Source of the DNA: Flavobacteriaceae bacterium UBA980
Lineage (GTDB): Bacteria; Bacteroidota; Bacteroidia; Flavobacteriales; Flavobacteriaceae
Direction of reading: 5' to 3'
DNA length: 16,717 nucleotides
Assembly: GCA_002292265.1 (NCBI GenBank)
Contig: DBBQ01000051.1
Location: 319-17,035, forward strand
This document shows, one piece after another, positions 1 through 9,008 of this stretch (its first letter is position 1; every line of letters starts with the position of its first letter). Under the pieces are notes generated by a model. It searched no databases. It saw nothing but the letters and a program-made list of their open reading frames with translations, and was not told the DNA's origin. Made by a program: the position numbers and the translations under genes.

Positions 1-2688
1 TTTATAAGGACAGTTATTTGCACAATAACGAGTTCCCACACAACGGTTATACGCCATGTGATTTTGTCCTTGTCTCCCGTGTGAAGAGGCAGCTACTGGG
101 CATACCGTCTCACAAGGAGCATGGTTACAATGCTGACACATCACGGGTTGGAAAGCGACTTGAGGGTTTTCCGCAGCTTGCTCCATTTCTCCAAAAGTAC
201 TCAGCGAATCGCCGATACCTGAGATGGCTTCTTTTGTAGCATTATCTCCTTCAAATGAAGTTGCAGAAGAATAGTACCGGTCAATACGCAACCAGTGCAT
301 ATCTCGTGACTTACGCACCTCTCTTTTACCCACTACAGGAACATTATTCTCTGCGTGACAAGCGATTACACAAGCCCCACATCCTGTACAAGAATTGAGG
401 TCAATCGATAGGTTGAAGTGATGCCCCACAGAACGATCAAATTCTTGCCACATATCCACTTCTGGAGAAGTCACATCAAATTCCATGTGATTTTTAGAGA
501 CTTGAGGCATGGGGTTCCAGTATTTTTTGTCTTTTGTATTAAATACTTCCAAAGTGGTTTCTTTAACAATATCCCCTCTCCCCATCAAGGTGTTGTGTAA
601 TTGTACACAAGCAAATTCGTGTTCGCCCTCTGCGGCAGTTATTTCTAAAGCTTGAACTTTATTGAAATCGTTATAAAGTGCATAGGCATTTACACCTGTT
701 TGCATTTCATCTTTCAAGCCCATGCGTTCTCCATATCCAAAGGATAATCCGACAGTTCCTTTAGCTTGACCCGGTTGAACAATCACTGGAACTTTAAGAC
801 GGGTACCGTTTACAGTAACCGTAGCATAGCTTCCGTTTAAAGCTCCATTGGAGGTATTCGTGTTTTTCAGTCCGAGGGCCTTTGCATCGGCGTGCGAAAT
901 TGTGAGGTAGTTGTCCCAACTCACTCGAGTGATAGGATCGGGAAATTCTTGTAGCCAGGGATTGTTTGCCTGCTGACCATCTCCCATTCCTGTTTTGGTG
1001 TACAGCACCAAACTCATTGCAGGTGCTGTAGCAGTTCGCAGTGAACTTAAATCTATTTCACTAAAGTCTGGTGCTTCGTATTCATATCTAGAACCTGTAG
1101 AAAAATAACCATCGTGAAGTGTTTTACTCCAAGAGCTCCCTCCTAGTATAGTAGCATTCCAATGTGCTTTAATTGCATCGTAGTATTTTGTGTTTTTCCC
1201 AGACAAACGCAAGAAGACATCTTGGAACTGTTGCGTATCAAACAGGGGACGAATGGTGGGTTGTGCTAAAGCAAAATACCCTTCCTGAAGTTCATAATCT
1301 CCCCAAGATTCCAGATAATGAGGTGTCGCAGCAACAAATTGAGAAGCCGCAGACGTTTCGTCGATTTTAGAAGTAAAGGATAAGGATAATTCCAGATTTT
1401 TGATTGCTTCGTTTAGAGCAGCGCCTTGAGCTGTGGTGAACACAGGATTTACACCAACAGTGATCAATCCTTTGACGCTCCCGTCCAAAATACCTTCCAT
1501 CGCAGCATCAACCTCACTTACATTTCCTTGACGGATCAACTTGGGTTGTTCAGGCTGAAATGCGTTACTTTTTAAGAGCGTATTGATTGCCAAAACGGCT
1601 TGTTGAGCTGTTTCATCATCCATTCCTGTAACTACTACCCCATCGGTGCCTGATGACTGCAATCGCATTGCTGCTTTTTCGGTTGCTTTCTTTAAGGCTT
1701 CAGGTAAACTTGTAGCAGCATTCGATCCGCTTAAAATATCGTACAGATAGGCTAGTATCCTTTTTTGATCTGCGGGTGTACAGGGAATTCGGTGATCTGC
1801 ATTGGCCCCAGTTAGGGACATGTTGGACTCAAATTGCATATGCCAAGACATGTGGGCTTCGCCGTGGTGTTTTGAAGGAGCTTTGGCTTGTGCATAGCCT
1901 TTGGCATAGCCTCCGCCTTGCCAATCTCCTAAAAAGTCCGCATCGATACCCACTACCGTTTTGGCTTTTGAAAAGTCGTAAGCGGCCAGACCTCGAGTTC
2001 CATAATGCTTTTCAAAAGCATTTAAGGCCGCATCCGAGGAGATGGTATCATAAATGACGTGCTTTACATTTGGAAAAACAGCAATAAAATCATTGATGAT
2101 TTTTTCAGTAGTAGGACTTGCCAGGGTAGGAGTCATCAGGACAACTTCCTTATCGGTTGCCGCTAAAGCTTTGAGCAAAGCCCCCATTTGAAGATATAAA
2201 TCCTCCCAGGAAATGTCTTGTCCACCAACTGTAGGTCCTTGTAGACGGAGCGTATCGTATAAAGAAAGTACAGAAGCGTGCACTCTGGCATTGGCAATTC
2301 CTAGAGCAGGCGCCTCGGGGTTGCTTTCTACTTTTATAGGTCTTCCTTCTCTAGTTTTAATTAAAACACTTCCAAAGTCAAAGCCATTAGCAATTGTCGT
2401 TGCGTAATAGTTGGCTACTCCAGGTCGAATTTGTTCAGGCTGGACGACATAAGGAACGGATTTGATAACAGGTCCTTCACAAGCAGCTAGCGTAGCTGCA
2501 GCTGTACTAAACCCGACATATTTTAAGAAATCACGACGGGATGTATTACTTTCTTCAAGTGTTTTTTCATCACTCAAAAAGTCTTCTGGAAGTTTGGAAA
2601 CAAATTCATTCTGTTCCAACTTTTTTATTTCCTCGTTTGAAGAGTCCAGTTGATCAATTGTTTTCCAGTATGTTTTATTTGATGCCAT
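1..2688 (-). CDS. actB: Alternative complex III subunit B (Fe-S / molybdopterin-oxidoreductase-fold protein), 3' end outside the window
   Basis: The minus-strand frame is open from the ATG at 2688 to the window edge, giving 896 codons, so the C-terminus is missing. ActB is the electron-transfer subunit of the quinol-oxidising alternative complex III on the periplasmic face. Residues 1-50 form a charged N-terminal extension, followed by an internal twin-arginine motif (R51-R52, SRRDFLK), a hydrophobic stretch and LAAC ending at Cys70. This is the 'extended Tat' arrangement of MoCo/4Fe-4S proteins. Residues ~80-740 resemble a molybdopterin oxidoreductase fold; in known ActB proteins that part holds no molybdenum cofactor. 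The ferredoxin-like part shows C767-x2-C770-x2-C773-x3-C777, C851-x2-C854-x4-C859-x3-C863 and C883/C889/C893 (CANNCPYK at the edge). Known ActB proteins hold three 4Fe-4S and one 3Fe-4S cluster, so the last ligands should lie beyond the edge. It follows actA by about 20 nt, surely in one operon. Confidence 0.93.
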   Translation of the reverse strand, partial: MASNKTYWKTIDQLDSSNEEIKKLEQNEFVSKLPEDFLSDEKTLEESNTSRRDFLKYVGFSTAAATLAACEGPVIKSVPYVVQPEQIRPGVANYYATTIANGFDFGSVLIKTREGRPIKVESNPEAPALGIANARVHASVLSLYDTLRLQGPTVGGQDISWEDLYLQMGALLKALAATDKEVVLMTPTLASPTTEKIINDFIAVFPNVKHVIYDTISSDAALNAFEKHYGTRGLAAYDFSKAKTVVGIDADFLGDWQGGGYAKGYAQAKAPSKHHGEAHMSWHMQFESNMSLTGANADHRIPCTPADQKRILAYLYDILSGSNAATSLPEALKKATEKAAMRLQSSGTDGVVVTGMDDETAQQAVLAINTLLKSNAFQPEQPKLIRQGNVSEVDAAMEGILDGSVKGLITVGVNPVFTTAQGAALNEAIKNLELSLSFTSKIDETSAASQFVAATPHYLESWGDYELQEGYFALAQPTIRPLFDTQQFQDVFLRLSGKNTKYYDAIKAHWNATILGGSSWSKTLHDGYFSTGSRYEYEAPDFSEIDLSSLRTATAPAMSLVLYTKTGMGDGQQANNPWLQEFPDPITRVSWDNYLTISHADAKALGLKNTNTSNGALNGSYATVTVNGTRLKVPVIVQPGQAKGTVGLSFGYGERMGLKDEMQTGVNAYALYNDFNKVQALEITAAEGEHEFACVQLHNTLMGRGDIVKETTLEVFNTKDKKYWNPMPQVSKNHMEFDVTSPEVDMWQEFDRSVGHHFNLSIDLNSCTGCGACVIACHAENNVPVVGKREVRKSRDMHWLRIDRYYSSATSFEGDNATKEAISGIGDSLSTFGEMEQAAENPQVAFQPVMCQHCNHAPCETVCPVAASSHGRQGQNHMAYNRCVGTRYCANNCPYK

Positions 2689-2708
2689 ATTCCTTTCTTG
2701 ATCGCCTT

Positions 2709-4016
2709 TTAATAGTGACACTTTCCACATTCTAAACCGCCCATTTGGGCGACTGTTAATTTTTCTACACCGTACTTTTTTGAGAGGGCTTCGTGAATCT
2801 TAGCGTAGTACTCGTTACTTTCAACTTTCACGTTGGTTTCTCGATGACAGTTGATACACCAGCCCATTGTCAAGGGAGAATATTGGTACATGATTTCCAT
2901 TTCCTCCACAGGACCGTGACATTTCTGACACGCAATCTCACCGACTTGGACGTGTTGTGCGTGATTGAAATAAACAAAGTCAGGCAAGTTGTGAATTCGA
3001 ACCCACTTTACGGGTTGTGTCTCTCCAGTATAGCGTTGGTTTTCTTCATCCCAACCCACAGCTGCATAAAGTTTTTTAATTTCTTTGGTGTAAAAGTCTT
3101 TGGTATATCCGTTCTCTAAATCTTCTTCCCCGTTGTATTCTGCAATGTTTTGGTGACAGTTCATACACACGTTTAAAGAAGGAATCCCCGAGTGCTTCGA
3201 AATACGGGCGGAGGAATGACAATACTTACATTCAATTTGGTTTGCTCCTGCGTGTATCTTGTGAGAATAGTGAATGGGTTGAACAGGCATGTACCCCTGA
3301 TCTACCCCTACTTGCATAAAATAGCCGTAAACAAAATAAGCACTACTCAACAACAACAGGATTACAGAAGTCATCACCAAGAATTGATTTTGGACAAAAG
3401 CCATCCAAATTGGTGTTCGCTTCGGTTTTGCTTCGGGTTGAATGTCTACTCCACTCAATTTGGCAATGCGCATCAATGTTTTTTGCACTAAGAAGAGCAT
3501 CACTACCAAAATGGCAAACACAAGTGCCAAAGCCAATAAAATGATTGAATTGCTTACCCCTGCACCAGATGTCTGTACAGGTACAGCCTGGCCTCCAGCT
3601 GCTGCTACGGGAGCAGGTGGGGTATAGTCCGTATACAAAATGATGTTGTCGATATCCTCATTTGATAATTGTGGAAACGAAGTCATTACCGACCCATTAT
3701 ATTCTTCGTAGATGGCTACAGCTTGGGCATCACCAGATTTGACCATGGCGGTGCTGTTTTTTATCCAACTGTACAACCACTCCTTGTCATACTTCGCAGA
3801 AACACCCTTCAAAGCTGGACCTACGGCGCGTTTGTTAAGTTTATGACAAGCCGCACAATTGGCATTAAAAAGCTTTTTTCCAGCAGCTGCTGCAGCATCA
3901 TCTTGAGCAAACAACTCTGAAGTTGAAGAGAGGCTTATGATTATTATTAAAGATAAAAAATAGGATTTGATGTGTTTATCATATGTAATCCTAATTGTAG
4001 AATATAAGTTCTTCAC
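2709..4016 (-). CDS. actA: Alternative complex III subunit A, hexahaem cytochrome c (monohaem domain plus pentahaem domain)
   Basis: This 435-residue protein carries six CxxCH haem c sites: C54AACH58, C263KYCH267, C284MNCH288, C363QKCH367, C387INCH391 and C430GKCH434. A Sec signal peptide covers about residues 1-37 (cleavage near LFAQ). A class I monohaem cytochrome domain spans ~42-132, with Met111 a likely axial ligand. A Pro/Ala-rich linker follows, then transmembrane helices at ~157-178 and ~210-231, and the pentahaem ActA domain from ~245 to the end. In alternative complex III ActA relays electrons from the ActB side towards the acceptor. The start is GTG (4014-4016); the next Met is residue 91, inside the haem domain, so GTG is the only sensible start. 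A -7 box lies about 25 nt upstream. The N-terminal monohaem domain is extra compared with the classical pentahaem ActA. Confidence 0.93.
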   Translation of the reverse strand: MKNLYSTIRITYDKHIKSYFLSLIIIISLSSTSELFAQDDAAAAAGKKLFNANCAACHKLNKRAVGPALKGVSAKYDKEWLYSWIKNSTAMVKSGDAQAVAIYEEYNGSVMTSFPQLSNEDIDNIILYTDYTPPAPVAAAGGQAVPVQTSGAGVSNSIILLALALVFAILVVMLFLVQKTLMRIAKLSGVDIQPEAKPKRTPIWMAFVQNQFLVMTSVILLLLSSAYFVYGYFMQVGVDQGYMPVQPIHYSHKIHAGANQIECKYCHSSARISKHSGIPSLNVCMNCHQNIAEYNGEEDLENGYTKDFYTKEIKKLYAAVGWDEENQRYTGETQPVKWVRIHNLPDFVYFNHAQHVQVGEIACQKCHGPVEEMEIMYQYSPLTMGWCINCHRETNVKVESNEYYAKIHEALSKKYGVEKLTVAQMGGLECGKCHY

Positions 4017-4041
4017 TAAAGTCTGTATCTAAAATCCGTAA

Positions 4042-4049
4042 CAAAAATA
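4042..4049 (-). promoter_or_regulatory. Candidate promoter -7 box for actA-actB
   Basis: On the minus strand this reads TATTTTTG, an exact match to the Bacteroidota sigma-A -7 consensus TAnnTTTG. It ends about 25 nt before the actA GTG, which would give a short leader. No good -33 TTG-type element is visible at the usual distance. Instead a 9-bp direct repeat sits just upstream, so an activator may replace it. The call rests on the motif and its position only. Confidence 0.45.
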
Positions 4050-4051
4050 CT

Positions 4052-4081
4052 GCATAGAAAGTTTATTACTAAGCATAGAAA
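4052..4081. repeat. 9-bp direct repeat upstream of actA, 21-bp period
   Basis: GCATAGAAA occurs at 4052-4060 and again at 4073-4081 (plus-strand reading). The start-to-start distance is 21 bp, close to two helical turns, so both copies face the same side of the DNA. The pair abuts the candidate -7 box of actA on its upstream side, a usual place for an activator or for a repressor acting on the -33 region. The region is AT-rich and chance is possible. Confidence 0.4.
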
Positions 4082-4173
4082 TTAAGAATTTATTAATTTA
4101 TATTGATTCTAAATAAACCCGGACTTTTGTTAAATTAGTCGTTACACAATGGAATTTTTTGTTTTTTTGTTTT

Positions 4174-4563
4174 ATGAAAAATAACCCTCGGAAGACCACT
4201 GTTTTATTGCTTTTTTTAATCACATGCACCTCAGGATTTTCGCAATATGGAAATTTAAAGATTAAACAAGACACGGTGGTGAATCGTCTTGTTCAAAAAA
4301 AGATTGAATTGGACAAACAACGTTATGAAACGACCTATTTTACCTTGCAATTGTATTATGGAAATCTCACTACTGCCAATGAGATTTTAGAACAATCTAA
4401 GGAAACCTTTCCCCACATCCCTGTGGAATTGAGTTTTGAAACTCCGAATTATAAAGTTCAGGCAGGAAAATTTAAAGAGAAGTTGATCGGATTGAAAACC
4501 TTGGATACGGTAAAGAGAACCTTTCCTTCAGCATTCCTTTTAAATCGAAAAGAATCAGAGTGA
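4174..4563 (+). CDS. Small secreted SPOR-domain protein
   Basis: This 129-residue protein has a clear Sec signal peptide (residues 1-23, basic MKNNPRK, hydrophobic VLLLFLITC, cleavage near GFSQ). A short linker leads to a SPOR-like domain (~residues 53-125) with the pattern YFTLQLYYG...A...F...[10 protein letters not shown]...A-like helix...FLL. SPOR domains bind glycan strands of peptidoglycan that lack stem peptides, so a periplasmic cell-wall role is likely, but no partner is visible here. I chose the ATG at 4174 rather than the in-frame TTG at 4159, because the signal peptide starts naturally there. The gene runs towards infB and its last 9 bases overlap the infB end. Small SPOR proteins at this place beside infB are familiar from flavobacteria (recollection, not a search). 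Confidence 0.8.
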   Translation: MKNNPRKTTVLLLFLITCTSGFSQYGNLKIKQDTVVNRLVQKKIELDKQRYETTYFTLQLYYGNLTTANEILEQSKETFPHIPVELSFETPNYKVQAGKFKEKLIGLKTLDTVKRTFPSAFLLNRKESE

Positions 4564-7200
4564 TTTTTTAACTGCAACTTCTTGAAAACATTCCAAAACA
4601 TCTCCGATTTTAATGTCGTTGTAGTTTTTGATTTGTAATCCACAATCATATCCCTTAGCTACTTCTTTGACATCGTCCTTGAAGCGTTTCAGAGAAACGA
4701 GTTCTCCACTGAATACCACGACCCCTTCTCTGATAATTCGAATACCCGAATTTCTGAAAATTTTTCCTGAGGTGACCATACAGCCTGCAATTGTTCCCAC
4801 TTTTGAGATTTTAAAGGTCTCGCGTATTTCAACAGTCCCTGTTACTTCCTCTTTTATCTCAGGAGAGAGCAACCCTTCCATGGCATCTTTAACATCATTG
4901 ATGGCGTCGTAGATGATGGAATAGGATCGGATATCGATTTCTTCTTTTTCTGCAATGGCTCGAGCGTTGCCCATAGGTCGAACATTAAAGCCGATTACAA
5001 TGGCGTCTGAAGCAGAAGCCAGTAGGACATCTGATTCGGTGATGGCTCCGACTCCTTTATGAATGATATTGACTTCGATTTCTCCTGTAGAAAGTTTTTG
5101 AAGCGAATCTGTCAATGCCTCCACAGAACCGTCTACGTCTCCTTTTAGGATAATGTTGAGCTCTTTGAATTCCCCTAATGCAATTCGTCTTCCTATTTCA
5201 TCTAGGGTGATATGACGTTGCGTTCGCACGCTTTGTTCTCGAACAAGTTGCGTTCTTTTGGCGGCAATTTGTTTTGCTTCTCTTTCGTCTTCCAATACTT
5301 GGAAGGTGTCTCCAGCCTGAGGCGCTCCGTCTAGCCCTAAGATTGAAACGGGCGTGGCGGGTAGAGCTTGATCTAGACTTACTCCGCGTTCATTAAAAAT
5401 TGCTTTTACCTTACCGCTTTGTTTTCCAGCAAGGATGTAATCCCCCATTTTGAGTGTTCCGTTTTGAACCAAAATAGTAGACACATAGCCTCGTCCTATG
5501 TCTAAAAAGGCTTCCACTACGGTTCCTTTCGCTTTTCTGTTGGGGTTTGCTTTTAGTTCTAATAATTCAGCTTCCAAAAGCACCTTTTCTAAAAGTTCAT
5601 TTACTCCTGTACCCTGAAGGGCAGAAATGTCTTGGGACTGCACTTTCCCTCCCCAGTCTTCAACCATCAGATTCATTCCTGCTAAAGCTTCCTTAATTTT
5701 ATCGGGATTGGCGTTGGGTTTATCGATTTTATTGATCGCAAAAACGATGGGCACTCCAGCGGCCTGCGCGTGGCTGATGGCCTCTTTGGTTTGCGGCATA
5801 ATGTCGTCGTCTGCAGCCACTACGATGATGGCAATATCAGTGACCTGTGCTCCACGAGCCCGCATAGCGGTAAAAGCCTCGTGACCCGGAGTATCTAAAA
5901 AGGCAATCTTTTGCTTATTCTCTAAGGTGACTCCATAAGCCCCAATATGTTGCGTGATTCCCCCAGATTCTCCCGCGATGACGTTTTCTTTTCTGATATA
6001 ATCCAGCAAGGATGTTTTCCCGTGATCCACATGGCCCATTACCGTTACGATAGGCGCTCTAGGTGATAAATCTTCTGCACTATCTTCTTCTTCCTCGATA
6101 TTTTCTTCGAGCTCGGTTTTTTCAAAACTGACTTCGTAACCAAACTCCTCAGCAACTATACTTAGTGTTTCCGCATCCAAACGCTGATTCATCGTGACCA
6201 TGATTCCCAGAGTCATACAAGTTGAAATGATTTCAGTAGAACTAACCCCCATCATGGTGGCGACTTCCCCCACGGTAATGAATTCGGTCACCTTTAACAC
6301 CTTGCTTTCTGCTTCTATTTGAGCGAGTTCCTCTTCGGACTTTTGACGGTGTTGCGATCGTTTGTCTCTTCGGTATTTCGCCCCTTTTGATTTGGAAGAT
6401 TTCCCTTGGAGTTTTTCTAGGGTTTCGCGAATTTGCTTTTGGACTTCTTCATCGGAAGGTTCCTCTTTTTGTGGAGCTGCAGGTCGAGTACCTCGCTTTC
6501 TATTGGTATTGGTTGGTTTTGAGAGTTTGACGTCTTTACTAATACGTTTCCGTTTTCTTTTCCGTGCATCCTCAACCGTTTTCTCCTTTTTATTGACCTC
6601 CTCGAGATTGATGGTTTGTCCAGTTTTTTTAGGTCCTGAGAGTTTTTGGTATTGCGTTTTTAACGTTTCATTTTCCTGAAGCTCATTTTCTGAGGAGCTC
6701 TCCGCTGGTTGGGTTGCTTTTACTTCTTTTTTCTCTTCCTCTTTTGAAGGAGATACAGAGGGTGCAGTCTCTGCTGAAGTAGTTTCTGAAGTGGTTTCAG
6801 ATTTTTTTTCGTCGGTTTTTTTGGCAGGTTTAGGTTTGTTCAGAGCTTCTAAATCGATCTTCCCTAGAGATTTAGGCTTCTCAACAGCTACTCGATTTGT
6901 TTTAATCTCCTCGCGCTTTGCGATTTGATCGAGACGTTCTTGCTCTTTCTTTTCTTGGATAATTCGAAGCGATTCTTTCTCTTTACGCTTTTCTTCCCCA
7001 ATTTCATGAGAAGCTACTTTCTTTGACTTATCCGTTTCAAACTCGTCCAAAAGAACAGTGTATACTTCGGTTGTTATTTTGGTAGTTGGACGTGCGTCAA
7101 TTTCTATACCCTTTAAATTTAAATATTCGACCGCACGGTCCAAGGAGATATTTAGTTCTCTGAGGACTTTGTTGAGTCGAATGCTGGGTTGATCTGCCAT
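4555..7200 (-). CDS. infB: Translation initiation factor IF-2
   Basis: This 881-residue GTPase brings fMet-tRNA to the 30S subunit and promotes subunit joining. An IF2_N-type domain is at ~1-55. A long, highly charged Lys/Glu/Ser/Thr-rich linker (~60-295) includes a very basic patch (RKRKRKR near 213-219). A second IF2_N-like domain lies at ~300-360. The G domain shows G1 GHVDHGKT (389-396), G2 GGITQHIG (413-420), G3 DTPGH (436-440), G4 NKID (490-493) and G5 SAL (526-528). Domains II, III and C2 follow, with GDVDGS near 688-692 and [10 protein letters not shown] near 797-806. The length is normal for Bacteroidota. The gene is last in rimP-nusA-infB, 42 nt after nusA. Its last 9 bases overlap the 3' end of the convergent SPOR gene, so no terminator fits between them. 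Confidence 0.98.
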   Translation of the reverse strand: MADQPSIRLNKVLRELNISLDRAVEYLNLKGIEIDARPTTKITTEVYTVLLDEFETDKSKKVASHEIGEEKRKEKESLRIIQEKKEQERLDQIAKREEIKTNRVAVEKPKSLGKIDLEALNKPKPAKKTDEKKSETTSETTSAETAPSVSPSKEEEKKEVKATQPAESSSENELQENETLKTQYQKLSGPKKTGQTINLEEVNKKEKTVEDARKRKRKRISKDVKLSKPTNTNRKRGTRPAAPQKEEPSDEEVQKQIRETLEKLQGKSSKSKGAKYRRDKRSQHRQKSEEELAQIEAESKVLKVTEFITVGEVATMMGVSSTEIISTCMTLGIMVTMNQRLDAETLSIVAEEFGYEVSFEKTELEENIEEEEDSAEDLSPRAPIVTVMGHVDHGKTSLLDYIRKENVIAGESGGITQHIGAYGVTLENKQKIAFLDTPGHEAFTAMRARGAQVTDIAIIVVAADDDIMPQTKEAISHAQAAGVPIVFAINKIDKPNANPDKIKEALAGMNLMVEDWGGKVQSQDISALQGTGVNELLEKVLLEAELLELKANPNRKAKGTVVEAFLDIGRGYVSTILVQNGTLKMGDYILAGKQSGKVKAIFNERGVSLDQALPATPVSILGLDGAPQAGDTFQVLEDEREAKQIAAKRTQLVREQSVRTQRHITLDEIGRRIALGEFKELNIILKGDVDGSVEALTDSLQKLSTGEIEVNIIHKGVGAITESDVLLASASDAIVIGFNVRPMGNARAIAEKEEIDIRSYSIIYDAINDVKDAMEGLLSPEIKEEVTGTVEIRETFKISKVGTIAGCMVTSGKIFRNSGIRIIREGVVVFSGELVSLKRFKDDVKEVAKGYDCGLQIKNYNDIKIGDVLECFQEVAVKKSL

Positions 7201-7242
7201 ATATTAGTTTCTGTTCGTAAAAATAAGAATTATTTTTGCAGT

Positions 7243-8475
7243 CTATTCTTCAAATTCTTCTTTGAGGATGCGTAACACATCGTCAATTGTTTCTTCTTCA
7301 AGGTCTGTGCGTTTTATCAAATCGGCCTTTTCTAATTCTAAAATGCTTTTTGCTGTATCCAGACCCACTTTTTTGAATTCTTCGATTACCCATCCTTCGA
7401 TTTCGTCGCTAAATTCTTTAAGCTCAATATCTTCTTCAACACCTTCGCGGAAGACATCAATTTCGTAACCCGTCAATTTTCCTGCCAAACGGATGTTAGA
7501 ACCTCCTTTACCAATAGCCTTGGAAACTTCCTCAGGGTTTAAGAAAACTTCTACACGTTTGGTTTCTTCATCAATTTTTAGTGAATTTACTTTTGCAGGA
7601 CTTAACGCTCTCGAAATAAAGAGTTGCAAATTGTTGGTGTAATTGATAACATCGATATTTTCATTTCCTAGTTCTCTTACGATTCCGTGAATTCGGGAAC
7701 CTTTCATCCCCACACAGGCACCTACAGGATCTATTCGGTCGTCGTAAGAATCTACGGCTACTTTCGCTTTTTCTCCAGGAATTCGAACCGCTTTTTTGAT
7801 CGTTATCAAGCCGTCAAAAACCTCAGGGATTTCTTGTTCAAAAAGTTTTTCAAGGAAAATTGGAGACGTTCTTGAAAGAATGATTCTCGGTTTGTTACCG
7901 CGTAACTCCACACTTTCAATAATCCCTCTGACGTTGTCTCCTTTTCTAAAAAAGTCACTAGGGATTTGGCGGTCTTTCGGGAGAATAAGCTCATTTCCGT
8001 CATCATCCAAAAGGATGATTTCTCTATTCCGGATGTGATGAACTTCGGCGGTAAACAAATCGCCCTCACGGTCTTTAAATTGTTTGAAGATATTGGTGCT
8101 GTCGTGTTCAAAAATTTTAGCGACTAAGTTTTGTCTTAAATATTGAATCGATCTTCTTCCCAAATCGATTAGCTTCACCTCTTCGGAGACATCTTCACCT
8201 ACTTCAAAATCGGGTTCTATTCTTCGGGCTTCAGTCAGCTCAATTTCTTGGTTTGGATCTTCTACATTTCCATCTTCTACCACGATTCGATTTCTCCAAA
8301 TCTCCAAGTCTCCTTTATCTGGATTGATAATGATGTCGAAGTTTTCATCCGATCCAAACTTGCGTTTTAAGGTGTTTTTAAATACATCCTCAAGAATAAC
8401 CATAAGGGTTACTCGGTCAATTAATTTGTCGTCTTTAAATTCTGAAAAAGAATCAATTAAGGCAAAATTTTCCAT
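7243..8475 (-). CDS. nusA: Transcription termination/antitermination factor NusA
   Basis: NusA binds RNA polymerase and nascent RNA and modulates pausing, termination and antitermination. The 410-residue protein has the N-terminal RNAP-binding domain (~1-115), an S1 domain (~135-201), KH1 with GMKG at 256-259 and KH2 with GKGG at 322-325. It ends with a short acidic helical tail (~350-410). It lacks the full pair of C-terminal acidic repeats of E. coli NusA (495 aa), as is usual outside Proteobacteria. The start is the ATG at 8475 (MENFALIDSF), which fits the conserved start of the family in flavobacteria; an in-frame TTG at 8481 is less likely. It lies 17 nt after rimP and 42 nt before infB, the classical operon order. 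Confidence 0.97.
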   Translation of the reverse strand: MENFALIDSFSEFKDDKLIDRVTLMVILEDVFKNTLKRKFGSDENFDIIINPDKGDLEIWRNRIVVEDGNVEDPNQEIELTEARRIEPDFEVGEDVSEEVKLIDLGRRSIQYLRQNLVAKIFEHDSTNIFKQFKDREGDLFTAEVHHIRNREIILLDDDGNELILPKDRQIPSDFFRKGDNVRGIIESVELRGNKPRIILSRTSPIFLEKLFEQEIPEVFDGLITIKKAVRIPGEKAKVAVDSYDDRIDPVGACVGMKGSRIHGIVRELGNENIDVINYTNNLQLFISRALSPAKVNSLKIDEETKRVEVFLNPEEVSKAIGKGGSNIRLAGKLTGYEIDVFREGVEEDIELKEFSDEIEGWVIEEFKKVGLDTAKSILELEKADLIKRTDLEEETIDDVLRILKEEFEE

Positions 8476-8492
8476 GTTCAATTATTTTCTTT

Positions 8493-8954
8493 CTAGATCG
8501 TTACTTTCGCGCTTTCAATCTGATCATACGAAATTGTTTGTTGTTTTTCTACAGTTACTTTTCCCTTCCCTACGGGTTTGGGTTCTCGTTGTTTCCAGGT
8601 CAAGGTAAATCCACTGTCATCAGCAGCGATTAATGTCCCTTGTACAGGGGGAAGATTCGTCAACTCTACTTTGAGCTTCCTCCCGATGTTTTTGACATAC
8701 TGACGTTTGCTTTGCAGCGGAGCTCCTACTCCTGCTGAGGCTACTTCTAAAAAGAAGTCTTCTTCTTCTCGATCCAACTGATGTTCGATCGCCCTACTGA
8801 CGTTCATGCAGTCTTGAAGGGTAACGCCATGATCTCCGTCTAAAATGACACGAACACTATTGTCAACTCCCACCTTGAGTTCAATTAAAAACAACGAAGG
8901 ATGTTCAGCGAGTGCTGCTGTCAATAAAGTTTCTACTTTCAAACGTAAATTCAT
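8493..8954 (-). CDS. rimP: Ribosome maturation factor RimP
   Basis: RimP is needed for late assembly of the 30S ribosomal subunit. The 153-residue protein fits the family length. The N-terminal alpha/beta domain carries the typical VRVILDGDHGVTLQDCMNVS segment (~34-53) followed by the FFLEVASAGVGAPL stretch (~67-80). The C-terminal Sm-like barrel follows, with LPPVQGTL and FTLTWKQ near 101-122. It is the first gene of the operon with nusA and infB. The ATG at 8954 is preceded by a run of nine T residues and a hairpin rather than a ribosome-binding site at normal distance, so translation or transcription may be controlled in the leader. Confidence 0.95.
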   Translation of the reverse strand: MNLRLKVETLLTAALAEHPSLFLIELKVGVDNSVRVILDGDHGVTLQDCMNVSRAIEHQLDREEEDFFLEVASAGVGAPLQSKRQYVKNIGRKLKVELTNLPPVQGTLIAADDSGFTLTWKQREPKPVGKGKVTVEKQQTISYDQIESAKVTI

Positions 8955-8957
8955 ATC

Positions 8958-8988
8958 AAAAAAAAAGGGGACCTAATAGTCTCCTCCT
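8958..8988 (-). promoter_or_regulatory. Hairpin plus T9 in the rimP leader: attenuator-like element
   Basis: Read on the minus strand, AGGAGGAGAC, a 6-nt loop (TATTAG) and GTCCCC are followed by nine T residues and then GAT-ATG of rimP. The arms pair with one A.C mismatch (GAC/GTC and GG/CC, extendable with A-T and G-T pairs into the T run). The layout is that of an intrinsic terminator placed inside the leader of the rimP-nusA-infB operon. The 5' arm also contains AGGAGG (8983-8988), a perfect Shine-Dalgarno core, but 28 nt from the ATG when unfolded. The plus strand pairs slightly better (G.T in place of A.C) but has no T run after it. Confidence 0.55.
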
Positions 8989-9008
8989 GTATAATTTCAG
9001 AACGTGTA

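Noticed and set aside
18..2735. Many plus-strand ORFs of 60-93 codons opposite actB (for example 1776-2057 and 2213-2407)
   Set aside because: They are antisense shadows of the continuous actB frame, with no recognisable domains.
4458..4649. Minus-strand 63-codon ORF across the SPOR/infB junction
   Set aside because: It overlaps both recognised genes in another frame and shows no family features.
6300..7050. Low-complexity Lys/Glu/Ser-rich stretch as a separate repeat region
   Set aside because: It is the normal variable linker of IF-2, not a DNA repeat.
7806..8111. 101-codon minus-strand ORF inside nusA and plus-strand ORFs opposite nusA
   Set aside because: They are alternative frames of a clearly conserved gene.
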